64,000 bases of DNA from assembly GCF_018613605.1 (NCBI RefSeq), contig NZ_JAGGPU010000010.1, forward strand, positions 309,946-373,945, written 5' to 3'. The stretch is from Pedobacter sp. ISL-64. Its GTDB lineage: Bacteria > Bacteroidota > Bacteroidia > Sphingobacteriales > Sphingobacteriaceae. Under the pieces are notes generated by a model. That model was not told where the DNA came from and ran no database searches. It saw nothing but the letters and a program-made list of their open reading frames with translations. This document shows positions 37,026-44,996 of the stretch, piece by piece. Every line of letters begins with the position of its first letter. The stretch's first letter is position 1. Position numbers and translations under genes: made by a program.

Positions 37026-38702
37026 CTACCAGTATACACTGTAAAGGGCTACCAATAAACCGATAATAATTAACGAACCAACAGCGAAACCTGTGGTGGT
37101 TTTGAACATTTTCGAATCAATTTCCAGTCCTTTTGGATTAACACCGTTTTTGTTTTCGAACAAGCTGATAATTACCATGCCGATAATACAGAACACGAAT
37201 ACAATACCCATTCTATCTAAGAAAGGGATTTCGTAAATACCAGCTGCATTTTTAACTGAGAAGCCTACTCCTGATAACCAGGAAAGATCGGTCCATGTAG
37301 GAAGAACCTTTAACAATAACGATAATCCGAAACCACCAATTGTTGCAAAAAGTGCTGCATTTGAGGTTGCTCTTTTCCAGAAGAAACCGAGAATAAACAT
37401 GGCAAATATACCCGGAGAAACAAAGCCTGTATACTCTTGGATATATTGGAATCCACCTTTTTTATCGATACCTAAGTATGGTGCAATAATAACGCCCAAT
37501 ACCATGGCTACAACTACCGCAATCTTACCTGTAAAAACAAGGTTCTTTTCAGAAGCATCGGTTTTTAATACTTTTTTGTAAATATCTAGCGTGAAAATGG
37601 TTGCTATACTGTTTGCTTTACCAGCTAACGAGGCTACAACCGCTGCAGTTAATGCTGCAAACGATAAACCTTTTAATCCGGCAGGTAATAAGTTTAACAG
37701 TACAGGGTAAGCACGGTCTGGATTAACAGAGCCATCCTGCAGCATTTCCGATTGGAAAGCCCCATCTTTATACAGTACATAAGCCGCAATACCTGGCAAT
37801 ACCACAATAATTGGCATTAATAACTTTAAGAATGCAGCAAACAAAATACCCCCACGGGCAGTTTTTAAATCTGCACCTAAAGCACGTTGCGTGATGTATT
37901 GATTACAGCCCCAATAGTTAAGGTTTACAATCCACATACCGCCTACTAATACGCTTAATCCCGGTAAATCAATGTAATTCTCATTTTCAGGTTTTAAGAT
38001 CATGTGGAAGTGTTCTGACGCTTTTGAAGTCATCAGGCTATAACCTTCAAAAATACCTGAGGTTCCATAATGGGTAGAAACCAGGTTTAATGCCAGGTAT
38101 GTTGTAGCCAAACCACCCAGAATTAAGAAAAATACCTGAATAACATCGGTATAGCCAATTACTTTCATTCCGCCCAGTGTAATTACGATGGCAAAAGCCG
38201 CAATGGCATACATACAGAAAGTCAAATCGAATCCAGAGATACTGCTAACAGCTAAAGCACCTAAATAAAGAATTGATGTTAAGTTTACCACTACGTACAA
38301 CAATAACCAGAACACAGCCATAATCATGGCAACGGTTCCGTTGTAGCGTTGGTGTAAAAACTGCGGCATTGTGGCGATCTTGTTTTTCAGGTAAACCGGA
38401 ATAAAAAAAACAGCAACAATAACCAGGGTAAGGGCAGCCATCCACTCGTAAGTTGCAATTGCCAATCCCATCTTAAAGCCCGATCCGCTCATGCCGATAA
38501 ACTGTTCAGCAGAAATATTCGATGCAATTAAAGATGCACCGATTGCCCACCATGTAAGTGAACCTTCAGCTAAAAAATAATCTTTTGAGCCTGTGGATGC
38601 GGATTTTTTCTTATTGTAGATGTACAGACCGTAAGCAGCCACAATAACGAAGTACACCGCAAATACAATGTAATCCTTCGTGTCCAATAAATTGTTTTTC
38701 AT
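37026..38702 (-). CDS. Sodium/sugar symporter (SSS family)
   Basis: An inner-membrane symporter of 558 residues with about 14 predicted transmembrane segments. The SSS features are FLAEGSLTWWAIGASLIASNIS near the N-terminus (given here as one known SSS start region), GMKVIGYTDVIQ and the ALTAAVVASLAGKANSIATI region of TM8-9. It is related to the SGLT-type sugar transporters of Bacteroidota. Its place next to xylA and xylB points to xylose. It lies 284 bp from xylA and has its own upstream region with a conserved 21-bp block, so it may have its own promoter. Confidence 0.92.
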   Translation of the reverse strand: MKNNLLDTKDYIVFAVYFVIVAAYGLYIYNKKKSASTGSKDYFLAEGSLTWWAIGASLIASNISAEQFIGMSGSGFKMGLAIATYEWMAALTLVIVAVFFIPVYLKNKIATMPQFLHQRYNGTVAMIMAVFWLLLYVVVNLTSILYLGALAVSSISGFDLTFCMYAIAAFAIVITLGGMKVIGYTDVIQVFFLILGGLATTYLALNLVSTHYGTSGIFEGYSLMTSKASEHFHMILKPENENYIDLPGLSVLVGGMWIVNLNYWGCNQYITQRALGADLKTARGGILFAAFLKLLMPIIVVLPGIAAYVLYKDGAFQSEMLQDGSVNPDRAYPVLLNLLPAGLKGLSFAALTAAVVASLAGKANSIATIFTLDIYKKVLKTDASEKNLVFTGKIAVVVAMVLGVIIAPYLGIDKKGGFQYIQEYTGFVSPGIFAMFILGFFWKRATSNAALFATIGGFGLSLLLKVLPTWTDLSWLSGVGFSVKNAAGIYEIPFLDRMGIVFVFCIIGMVIISLFENKNGVNPKGLEIDSKMFKTTTGFAVGSLIIIGLLVALYSVYW

Positions 38703-38786
38703 TAATATAATAGTGGTTATTTGGTTTAGAAATCTAAATGTAGTAAAATCATAAATTAATCTCTGCTTTTTTTTGAATTAAAAAGT

Positions 38787-38807
38787 GTTAAAGTAACGTT
38801 TATTAAT
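38787..38807. promoter_or_regulatory. Conserved block shared with the pectin locus
   Basis: The block GTTAAA(N2)AACGTTTATTAAT matches 9167-9187 at 19 of 21 positions. It lies 85 bp upstream of the symporter start. A shared regulator site is inferred. Confidence 0.5.
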
Positions 38808-38895
38808 TTGGGCTGCTAAAAATTAACAGCTATTCTGCTTTCCACACGCTACCGGGATGGGTTAAATTAATGGAGGCCGCCCCGGTTCTCATCCG

Positions 38896-38966
38896 TGGTC
38901 TGTGTCTCCACAGATCATTCTAATTAAATCAAATGCCAGTGGCCTGTGAGGACACAGACCACTGAG
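38896..38966. repeat. Inverted repeat between xylA and the symporter
   Basis: GTGGTCTGTGTCTCCACAG and CTGTGAGGACACAGACCACT are inverted copies (about 17 bp, one or two mismatches) around a 30-nt centre. It could act as a processing or attenuation hairpin, or be a dispersed repeat. Confidence 0.65.
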
Positions 38967-38986
38967 ATTACATTTATAAAAATAAA

Positions 38987-40318
38987 TTAAATATACCTGT
39001 TAATTAAGTTTTCCAGGTATTCTTGCTTTCCGCTGCGTACCTCTGGTTCGCCATTTTCTGCAGCGTAATTTCTCAAATCTTCTAAACTTAGTTTGCCTTG
39101 TTCAAATTCTGCACCCTTTCCACTATCAAATGAAGCGTAGCGGTCGGTTCTTATTTTTTTGTAATCAGATTTTTGAAGAATGGCATCTGCAGTGATCAAT
39201 GCCCTTGCGAAGATATCCATGCCGCCAACATGTGCATAGAACAGGTCTTTCGGGTCGGTAGAGTTACGGCGGATTTTTGCGTCGAAGTTTACACCCCCAC
39301 CCTGTAAGCCACCACCTTCTAGAATGATCAACATGGTTTCCGTTAGTTCGTTAATATCGTTCGGGAACTGATCGGTATCCCAGCCATTTTGATAATCGCC
39401 ACGGTTTGCGTCGATAGAGCCTAATAAGCCATTATCTACTGCAACCTGTAATTCGTGCTGGAAAGTATGGCCGGCCAAGGTAGCGTGGTTAACTTCTAAA
39501 TTTAATTTGAAATCGGCGAGCAGATCGTATTGTTGTAAAAAGCCTTTTACTGTTGCCGCATCGTAATCATATTGATGTTTAGAAGGCTCACATGGTTTCG
39601 GTTCGATGAAGAATGTTCCTTTGAAACCCTGTTTGCGTGCATAATCTTTAGCGGTATGTAAGAATTTTGCCAGGTGTTCCTGCTCGCGTTTCATGTTGGT
39701 GTTCAACAAACTCATATAGCCTTCTCTTCCTCCCCAGAACACATAATTTTCGCCACCAAGTGCAATTGTAGCATCTAAAGCTGCTTTAACCTGGGCAGCT
39801 CCGTGTGCCAGCACATGGAAATCAGGATTCGTAGATGCACCATTCATGTAGCGCTTATGGCTGAACAAATTCGCTGTTCCCCAAAGTAATTTTACCCCGC
39901 TATCTGCTTGTTTTTGCTTGGCGTATTCAACAAGAGCCTGTAATCTGCGCTCGTTTTCGGCAATATCGTCGCTATAATCTACCACATCCACATCATGGAA
40001 GCAATAATAAGGAATCTGCATTTTAGTGATAAATTCAAAGGCGGCATCCATTTTATCTTTTGCCCTTTCTACTGCATCTTTTTTTTCATCCCAAGGGAAA
40101 ATGTGCGTTGCGCCACCAAACGGATCTGCACCATTGCCATTAAATGAATGCCAATACGCGCAGGCAAATTTAAAATGCTCGTTCATGGTTTTGCCCGCTA
40201 CTACTTTGTTGGCATCATACCATCTAAATGCCAATGGATTGTCACTTCCCAGGCCTTCAAACTTGATCTGCTCAATGCCCTTAAAAAATTCCTTTGCTCC
40301 TGTTACTACTTTTGTCAT
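38987..40318 (-). CDS. xylA: Xylose isomerase
   Basis: This enzyme converts D-xylose to D-xylulose. It has 443 residues, the length of the long (class II) form. Visible family features are YCFHDVDVVDY with the catalytic His, VFWGGREGYMSLLNT, FFIEPKPCEPSKHQYD with the metal-binding Glu, LEVNHATLAGHTF and SIDANRGDYQNGWDTDQFP. The frame runs back to 40387, but the ATG at 40318 gives the usual start, MTKVVTGAKEFF. It follows xylB by 72 bp on the same strand. Confidence 0.97.
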   Translation of the reverse strand: MTKVVTGAKEFFKGIEQIKFEGLGSDNPLAFRWYDANKVVAGKTMNEHFKFACAYWHSFNGNGADPFGGATHIFPWDEKKDAVERAKDKMDAAFEFITKMQIPYYCFHDVDVVDYSDDIAENERRLQALVEYAKQKQADSGVKLLWGTANLFSHKRYMNGASTNPDFHVLAHGAAQVKAALDATIALGGENYVFWGGREGYMSLLNTNMKREQEHLAKFLHTAKDYARKQGFKGTFFIEPKPCEPSKHQYDYDAATVKGFLQQYDLLADFKLNLEVNHATLAGHTFQHELQVAVDNGLLGSIDANRGDYQNGWDTDQFPNDINELTETMLIILEGGGLQGGGVNFDAKIRRNSTDPKDLFYAHVGGMDIFARALITADAILQKSDYKKIRTDRYASFDSGKGAEFEQGKLSLEDLRNYAAENGEPEVRSGKQEYLENLINRYI

Positions 40319-40390
40319 GTTATTTTGTTTTTTGGTTGGTGGTCTGTTGGTCAATAGTTCATAGTCGGTCTCGCTATGTACGATCAATCA

Positions 40391-41875
40391 TTAACCAATT
40401 GCTAATTGTTTCTCTAATATTTTTTTCCAATCCTGATAAATGGGTTCGTATGCTGCCGAATGTTGTGGGGTTAAAGTTTTAATTACTTCGTGGTTGTTAA
40501 AAGCTTCTTCTGCGTTTTTGAAAATCCCAGCCCCTATCCCAGCACCTAAGGCTGCGCCTACACTACCGTCGTTTTCGTAAAGTTCTACCGGAATGCCCGT
40601 GACGTCGACAAAAGTTTGTGCAAATACATCACTTAAAAAGAGGTTGGCTCTCCCAGCACGGATTACTTTAGGTTTCATGCCGTTTTCTCTCATAATATCC
40701 AGTCCATAGCGGAAAGAAAAGGCAATCCCTTCTTGTACTGCCCTAAAAATATCTGATTGATTATGAAGATTTAAGTCGATACCTAACAACTGGGCGCCGG
40801 TATATTTGTTGTTTAACATCCGCTCGGCACCGTTTCCGAAGGGAAGTACTTTTAAGCCATTGCTTCCTATTGGTGCTTTTAATGCCAGATTATTCAGTTC
40901 GGCATATGTAGACTGTGGTGCGAAATTATATTTTGCCCAACGGTACATGCTGCCAGTGCCATTAATGCAAAGTAAAACGCCGGTATGTTTTTTCTCTTCT
41001 GAATAGGTTACATGTGCAAAGGTATTCACCCTCGATTGTTTATCGTAGGTAAGATTATTGCTTACTCCGTAAATCACACCTGATGTTCCGGCCGTTGCAG
41101 CAACTTCTCCAGGCTTTAATACATTTAAAGAAAGTGCATTGTTGGGCTGATCGCCGGATTTATAAGCGACAGGGGTACCGGCTGACAGGCCTAGAGACTC
41201 TGCAACATCAGCTTTTAAATAACCGTGTTCGGAAAATAAAGCTTTCACCTGCGGAATAACGTTGCCTGAGATTCCGTAATAATCCATTACATCTTTGGAA
41301 ATTTCATGATTTTCAAAATCCCAGAAAATGCCTTCAGATAATGCAGAAATACTTGTTGTAATTTCTCCTGTTAATTTCATTGCGATGAAATCGCCCGGCA
41401 GCATTATTTTATCGATGTGGTTATAGATATCTGGCTCATTTGCTTTTACCCAGGCCAGCTTTGAGGCTGTAAAGTTTCCCGGAGAGTTTAGGAGGTGTTT
41501 TAACGATTTCTCCTCTCCAATGGCCTCAAAAGCACTATTGCCTAGCTCTACCGCCCTACTATCACACCAAATAATACTATCGCGGAGTACGTTTTGGTCT
41601 TTATCTACTACAACCAGACCATGCATTTGGTACGCAATGCCAATGGCTTTAATTTCTTTAGGATTAAATAAGCCTGTCGAATTTAATTTGAGAATGGCTT
41701 GCTGAACATTTTGCCACCAATCATCAGGTGATTGTTCTGCCCAGCCCGATTGCATAGATTTAATTGCTGTTTCCTCTTCCGGGTATTGTGCTGTCGCAAT
41801 GTTTTTCTGTGAAGCTACATCAACAACTGCAACTTTTATAGATGAGGTTCCTAAATCAATCCCTAATAAATACAT
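40391..41875 (-). CDS. xylB: Xylulokinase
   Basis: This FGGY-family kinase of 494 residues phosphorylates D-xylulose to xylulose 5-phosphate for the pentose phosphate pathway. The N-terminal ATPase motif YLLGIDLGTSSIKVAVVD and the substrate motif MQSGWAEQSPDDWW are present. The catalytic Asp lies in KSGDQPNNAL, followed by GTSGVIYGV. GRANLFLSDVFAQ and GAALGAGIGAG are from the C-terminal half. It is the first gene of the xylBA unit, with a promoter and operator just upstream. Confidence 0.97.
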   Translation of the reverse strand: MYLLGIDLGTSSIKVAVVDVASQKNIATAQYPEEETAIKSMQSGWAEQSPDDWWQNVQQAILKLNSTGLFNPKEIKAIGIAYQMHGLVVVDKDQNVLRDSIIWCDSRAVELGNSAFEAIGEEKSLKHLLNSPGNFTASKLAWVKANEPDIYNHIDKIMLPGDFIAMKLTGEITTSISALSEGIFWDFENHEISKDVMDYYGISGNVIPQVKALFSEHGYLKADVAESLGLSAGTPVAYKSGDQPNNALSLNVLKPGEVAATAGTSGVIYGVSNNLTYDKQSRVNTFAHVTYSEEKKHTGVLLCINGTGSMYRWAKYNFAPQSTYAELNNLALKAPIGSNGLKVLPFGNGAERMLNNKYTGAQLLGIDLNLHNQSDIFRAVQEGIAFSFRYGLDIMRENGMKPKVIRAGRANLFLSDVFAQTFVDVTGIPVELYENDGSVGAALGAGIGAGIFKNAEEAFNNHEVIKTLTPQHSAAYEPIYQDWKKILEKQLAIG

Positions 41876-41902
41876 CGTTTTAAATTATTTTAATATTTGG
41901 CT

Positions 41903-41948
41903 ATGCAAACGGTTGCATAAAGATAGTAGTTAAAATATAAAACGCAAA
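41903..41948 (-). promoter_or_regulatory. xylBA promoter with overlapping LacI-type operator
   Basis: On the minus strand a TTTG element (41945-41948) lies 19 bp before TATCTTTA (41918-41925), close to the Bacteroidota -33/-7 consensus. The palindrome ATGCAAACGGTTGCAT (41903-41918) directly follows the -7 box, where a repressor would block initiation. The palindrome matches the one upstream of susC. Confidence 0.6.
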
Positions 41949-41973
41949 TTTTTTGTAAAATCTATTCCATTTA

Positions 41974-41989
41974 ATGCAATCGGTTGAAT
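41974..41989. promoter_or_regulatory. Second, weaker LacI-type operator candidate
   Basis: ATGCAATCGGTTGAAT resembles the site at 41903-41918. It lies about 70 bp further upstream of xylB, a spacing that would allow DNA looping between the two sites. Confidence 0.4.
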
Positions 41990-42038
41990 TGAATGCTATT
42001 CCTAATTTAAGCTACAATCGAATTATTTTAATAATTTA

Positions 42039-42046
42039 TATTTTTG
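42039..42046 (+). promoter_or_regulatory. -7 box of csaA
   Basis: TATTTTTG matches TAnnTTTG and lies 21 bp before the csaA start codon. Confidence 0.45.
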
Positions 42047-42067
42047 CCGTTACATTAAAATTAAGCT

Positions 42068-42403
42068 ATGGAAGAGATAACCTGGAATGATTTCGAAAAG
42101 GTAGAATTGAGGGTAGGCACCATTTTAGAGGCTTTCGAATTTCCTGAAGCCCGACGGCCTGCCTATAAAGTTAAGGTAGACTTTGGCGACTTCGGCATAA
42201 AAATGAGCAGTGCGCAGATTACCAAACATTATTCTTTGGACGAATTACCGGGGAAACAGATTGTAGGGGTGATCAACTTCCCGAAAAAACAGATCGGAAA
42301 ATTTATGTCCGAATTTTTGGTAACTGGTTTTGCTGACGAGAACGGTGATATTGTATTGACTGCCGTACAAAGTAAAGTTCCTAACGGGAGTAAACTTTTG
42401 TAA
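42068..42403 (+). CDS. csaA: tRNA-binding chaperone-like protein CsaA
   Basis: A 111-residue protein made of a single OB-fold tRNA-binding domain, as in the C-terminus of bacterial MetRS and in CsaA. The motifs VELRVGTILEAFEFPEARR, KMSSAQITKHYS and QIVGVINFPKKQIG fit CsaA closely. It is thought to help protein export or act as a chaperone; direct proof outside Bacillus is limited. It is monocistronic and divergent from xylB. Confidence 0.95.
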   Translation: MEEITWNDFEKVELRVGTILEAFEFPEARRPAYKVKVDFGDFGIKMSSAQITKHYSLDELPGKQIVGVINFPKKQIGKFMSEFLVTGFADENGDIVLTAVQSKVPNGSKLL

Positions 42404-42410
42404 TGCTTGT

Positions 42411-42457
42411 AAACTTCCGAAGTTTTGTGGCGCTCTGCCCTTGGGAACTTCGGAAGT
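42411..42457. repeat. ACTTCCGAAGTT hairpin
   Basis: ACTTCCGAAGTT (42413-42424) pairs perfectly with AACTTCGGAAGT (42446-42457). It lies right after csaA and could stop its transcription. A relative lies at 42627-42676. Confidence 0.65.
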
Positions 42458-42499
42458 CAGCGCGTTATTTGTTCACCATTAGCACAGACCTTTGTTCAA

Positions 42500-42603
42500 T
42501 AGCCCTGATTGAAGTGAAAAGACCGGAGTGAGGTACGAATGAGGACTTGTAACGGAAAGCAGGACTGAGGTAACCGATTAGCACTGTAACTGCGCTCCAA
42601 AAA
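42500..42603 (+). repeat. Dispersed repeat, family B (copy 2)
   Basis: Shares several conserved blocks with the reverse complement of 36584-36693. The variable middle lacks the hairpin seen in the other copy. Confidence 0.75.
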
Positions 42604-42626
42604 CCTAATCAGAAAAATTTACCTAT

Positions 42627-42676
42627 AGACTTCAGAGGTTTCGCCTGACTGTTACCTTTGGAAACTTCGGAAGTCT
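42627..42676. repeat. Second ACTTC hairpin upstream of tadA
   Basis: AGACTTCAGAGGTTT pairs with AAACTTCGGAAGTCT with two mismatches around a 20-nt loop. It ends six bases before the tadA -7 box. Confidence 0.55.
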
Positions 42677-42681
42677 TACCC

Positions 42682-42689
42682 TATATTTG
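42682..42689 (+). promoter_or_regulatory. -7 box directly before tadA
   Basis: TATATTTG matches the consensus and ends 4 bp before the ATG at 42694, leaving little room for a leader. Confidence 0.5.
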
Positions 42690-42693
42690 CTAC

Positions 42694-43161
42694 ATGAGTT
42701 TTTACAACTTCGAAAATACCGACCCTGAAGAAGAGGATATCCATTATATGAAATTGGCTTTGGAAGAGGCAAAAAAAGCTTTGGCTGAAGATGAAATTCC
42801 AATCGGCGCAATAGTGGTTAGTAAAAACAGAATTATTGGTCGTGGCTACAATTTAACTGAGCGCTTTAATGATGTTACTGCGCATGCAGAAATGCAGGCG
42901 TTTACCTCTGCAGCGCAAACGATAGGCGGAAAATATTTAAGGGATTGTACCTTATATGTAACCATCGAGCCTTGTGTAATGTGTGCCGGTGCAAGTTATT
43001 GGACACAGATAGGCCGCATTGTGTATGGCGCCAGAGAAGAAAAAAGAGGCTTTATTTCCAAAAACGCGAATCTGCTGCATCCAAAAACGGTGTTAAAAGG
43101 AGGGATAATGGCAGAGGAATGTGCAATATTGATGAGGGATTTTTTTGCAAAGAAAAGGTAG
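42694..43161 (+). CDS. tadA: tRNA-specific adenosine deaminase
   Basis: This zinc enzyme of 155 residues converts the wobble adenosine of a tRNA anticodon to inosine. It has the deaminase motif HAEMQAF with the proton-shuttling Glu and EPCVMCAGA with the two zinc-binding cysteines. IPIGAIVVSKNRIIGRGYN is also typical. The frame extends to 42658 within the repeat; the ATG at 42694 follows a -7 box and is preferred. An ATG at 42748 (MKLALEEAKKAL) would still keep the core. It could alternatively be a guanine or cytosine deaminase, but TadA is the best fit. Confidence 0.9.
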   Translation: MSFYNFENTDPEEEDIHYMKLALEEAKKALAEDEIPIGAIVVSKNRIIGRGYNLTERFNDVTAHAEMQAFTSAAQTIGGKYLRDCTLYVTIEPCVMCAGASYWTQIGRIVYGAREEKRGFISKNANLLHPKTVLKGGIMAEECAILMRDFFAKKR

Positions 43162-43374
43162 AAGAGATGAGTTAATGGCTCATGGTTTATAGTTCATAGG
43201 GAAACGGGCTATTTTACTATCGACCATCAACTATTGACTAAAAAGTTAGTTTTTCATTAAAACTGTTGGCTATCGTCCTGAACATTACAGCTTTTAAATC
43301 CTCCCAACTTTACAACAACAGCGCACAAAACGATTTGATGATAATAACATGAACAAATCTTAACGTTCTAATGT

Positions 43375-43382
43375 TATATTTG
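43375..43382 (+). promoter_or_regulatory. -7 box of the superoxide dismutase gene
   Basis: TATATTTG matches the consensus and lies 39 bp before the start codon. Confidence 0.5.
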
Positions 43383-43421
43383 CTACAAGAAACATTTTTA
43401 AATCTTTAAACATAAAACATT

Positions 43422-44030
43422 ATGGCTTTTGAATTACCTGCGTTACATTACGCAACCGATGCATTAGAACCGCATATTGATAAAACTACCATGGAAATCC
43501 ACCATGATAAACACCATCAAGCTTACGTTACCAACCTAAATAAAGCTTTAGAAGGTAAGCCAGAAGCGACTTCTAGCATCGAGGAAATTGTAAAAAACAT
43601 TTCAAAATTCCCAGCTGCTGTGAGAAACAACGGCGGAGGTCACTATAATCACTCTTTGTTCTGGAACATTTTAGGCCCAAATAAAGGTGGTGAGCCAACT
43701 GGCGATTTAGCTAAAGCAATTAACGAAACTTTTGGTTCGTTTGCTGATCTTAAAACTAAATTACAAGAAGCTGGTGCTACCCGTTTTGGTTCTGGTTGGG
43801 CTTGGTTATCAGTAGGTGCTGATAAAAAACTTCAGGTTTCTTCTACACCAAACCAGGATAACCCTTTAATGGATGTTGCTGAAGTTAAAGGAACGCCAAT
43901 TTTAGGTATCGATGTTTGGGAGCACGCATATTACTTAAAGTACCAGAACAAACGCCCTGATTATTTAGCGGCAATTTGGAATGTAGTTAACTGGGATGCA
44001 GTTGCCGAGCTTTACAAAAAAGCTTTATAA
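43422..44030 (+). CDS. sodA: Superoxide dismutase (Fe/Mn type)
   Basis: This cytoplasmic enzyme of 202 residues turns superoxide into hydrogen peroxide and oxygen. The metal ligands are visible: His in MEIHHDKHHQAYV, His in GGHYNHSLFW, and the Asp and His in GIDVWEHAYYLKY. GSGWAWL is the family's conserved core. Manganese or iron use cannot be told from sequence with certainty. It is monocistronic, with its own promoter and terminator; OxyR is encoded about 1.9 kb away. Confidence 0.96.
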   Translation: MAFELPALHYATDALEPHIDKTTMEIHHDKHHQAYVTNLNKALEGKPEATSSIEEIVKNISKFPAAVRNNGGGHYNHSLFWNILGPNKGGEPTGDLAKAINETFGSFADLKTKLQEAGATRFGSGWAWLSVGADKKLQVSSTPNQDNPLMDVAEVKGTPILGIDVWEHAYYLKYQNKRPDYLAAIWNVVNWDAVAELYKKAL

Positions 44031-44053
44031 GCTAAACATTTAATAAAATTTAG

Positions 44054-44088
44054 GAAAGTCCCGATGCAAATCGGGACTTTCTTGTTTT
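44054..44088 (+). terminator. Terminator of the superoxide dismutase gene
   Basis: A perfect 12-bp stem (GAAAGTCCCGAT and ATCGGGACTTTC) with the loop GCAA is followed by a short T-rich run. Confidence 0.88.
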
Positions 44089-44127
44089 AAGATAATTAAG
44101 TAACTTCGCAGATATAAAATGTTCGAA

Positions 44128-44589
44128 ATGAAAAGGCTTGTAATTTTATTTTTAGTTATTGTTGGTGTAAATGGATTGGTGCGTGCACAGCAAAATAAAG
44201 TACCTACTCCAGGGGAAATTGCACAGAAGAATGTGGAGGATCTGGATAAGCGATTAAAACTAAATGGCACGCAAAAAAGCGTAATTTACAGCTTTACCTA
44301 TAACCAGGCGAAAGAGCAGGCAGATTTAATCAAAAGACAACAGGCAGGCAACTCACGCGAAGAGGATGTAGATAAATTTTATAAACTACAGAACGAAACC
44401 TCAAAAAATATCCGCAATGTTTTAAGGCCAGAACAACAAACCGAATATGATAAAATCATTGAGGAACGTTTAAGTGGTAAAGGCTTAAAAGCAAAAAATA
44501 AGAAAAAGAAAAAAGGCGAAGAAGAGGAAGTAGAGAGTGATATTAAAGGATTGTTATCAGCACCTCCAGTACAAAAACAAGATCTTTAA
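44128..44589 (+). CDS. Exported Spy/CpxP-like small protein of unknown function
   Basis: A protein of 153 residues with a signal peptide ending near residue 21 (VRAQQ). The mature part is helical and charged (VEDLDKRLKLNGTQKSVIYS, then VLRPEQQTEYDKIIEERL), like the LTxxQ-type helical repeats of Spy/CpxP chaperones. A lysine-rich tract (KKKKKGEEEEVE) precedes the C-terminus. An ATG nine bases upstream at 44119 is possible, but the one at 44128 (MKRLVILF) suits the signal peptide. The function is not established. Confidence 0.7.
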   Translation: MKRLVILFLVIVGVNGLVRAQQNKVPTPGEIAQKNVEDLDKRLKLNGTQKSVIYSFTYNQAKEQADLIKRQQAGNSREEDVDKFYKLQNETSKNIRNVLRPEQQTEYDKIIEERLSGKGLKAKNKKKKKGEEEEVESDIKGLLSAPPVQKQDL

Positions 44590-44628
44590 GCAAGCTAGCA
44601 CTTTTGTAATCGATTAATTCAATAACAA

Positions 44629-44874
44629 ATGCCAGAGATAATCGTAGGCACTATTGTACTCGGACTACTATTGTCGCCACAGTTACTTGCAGGTTTTTTG
44701 GCTAAGCGAACAGGCCGGAATTTTTGGTTCTGGTTTTTTATTTCCTTTTTAATCCCTATTGTTTCACTAATTATTTTGATCTTTTTAGAAGATAAAAATC
44801 CTGCGGCATCAGGCTATAAGTTGGCTGATCATGTAGATAGAGATCGGGAGTTAAATTCCGAGGTTGCGGGATAA
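44629..44874 (+). CDS. Small membrane protein of unknown function
   Basis: An 81-residue protein with two hydrophobic segments (about 3-20 and 32-52), separated by the basic loop AKRTGRN. The C-terminus is charged and probably cytoplasmic. I recognise no family. It lies 39 bp after the Spy-like gene in the same direction and may be co-transcribed. A family A repeat follows its stop codon. Confidence 0.65.
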   Translation: MPEIIVGTIVLGLLLSPQLLAGFLAKRTGRNFWFWFFISFLIPIVSLIILIFLEDKNPAASGYKLADHVDRDRELNSEVAG

Positions 44875-44892
44875 ATCAATCCTATAAAAAGT

Positions 44893-44976
44893 CGTCATCT
44901 CGACTGAAGCGTAGCGAAATGGAGAGATCTATCTAGACAGATTTCTCGGCTACGTTGCACTCCGCTCGAAATGACG
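44893..44976. repeat. Family A inverted repeat
   Basis: Ends CGTCATCTCGAC and CTCGAAATGACG are inverted. The internal AGATCTATCTAGACAGAT also occurs at 57713-57820. Confidence 0.8.
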
Positions 44977-44996
44977 ATCGTGGAGTAAGTTGCAAA

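Noticed and set aside
41876..42067. Riboswitch or attenuator upstream of xylB
   Set aside because: Structure there is explained by the promoter and palindromic operators; no conserved riboswitch core was seen.
42945..43175. Short Cys-rich frame in the 3-prime half of tadA
   Set aside because: It is a +1-type shadow of the zinc-site codons of tadA.
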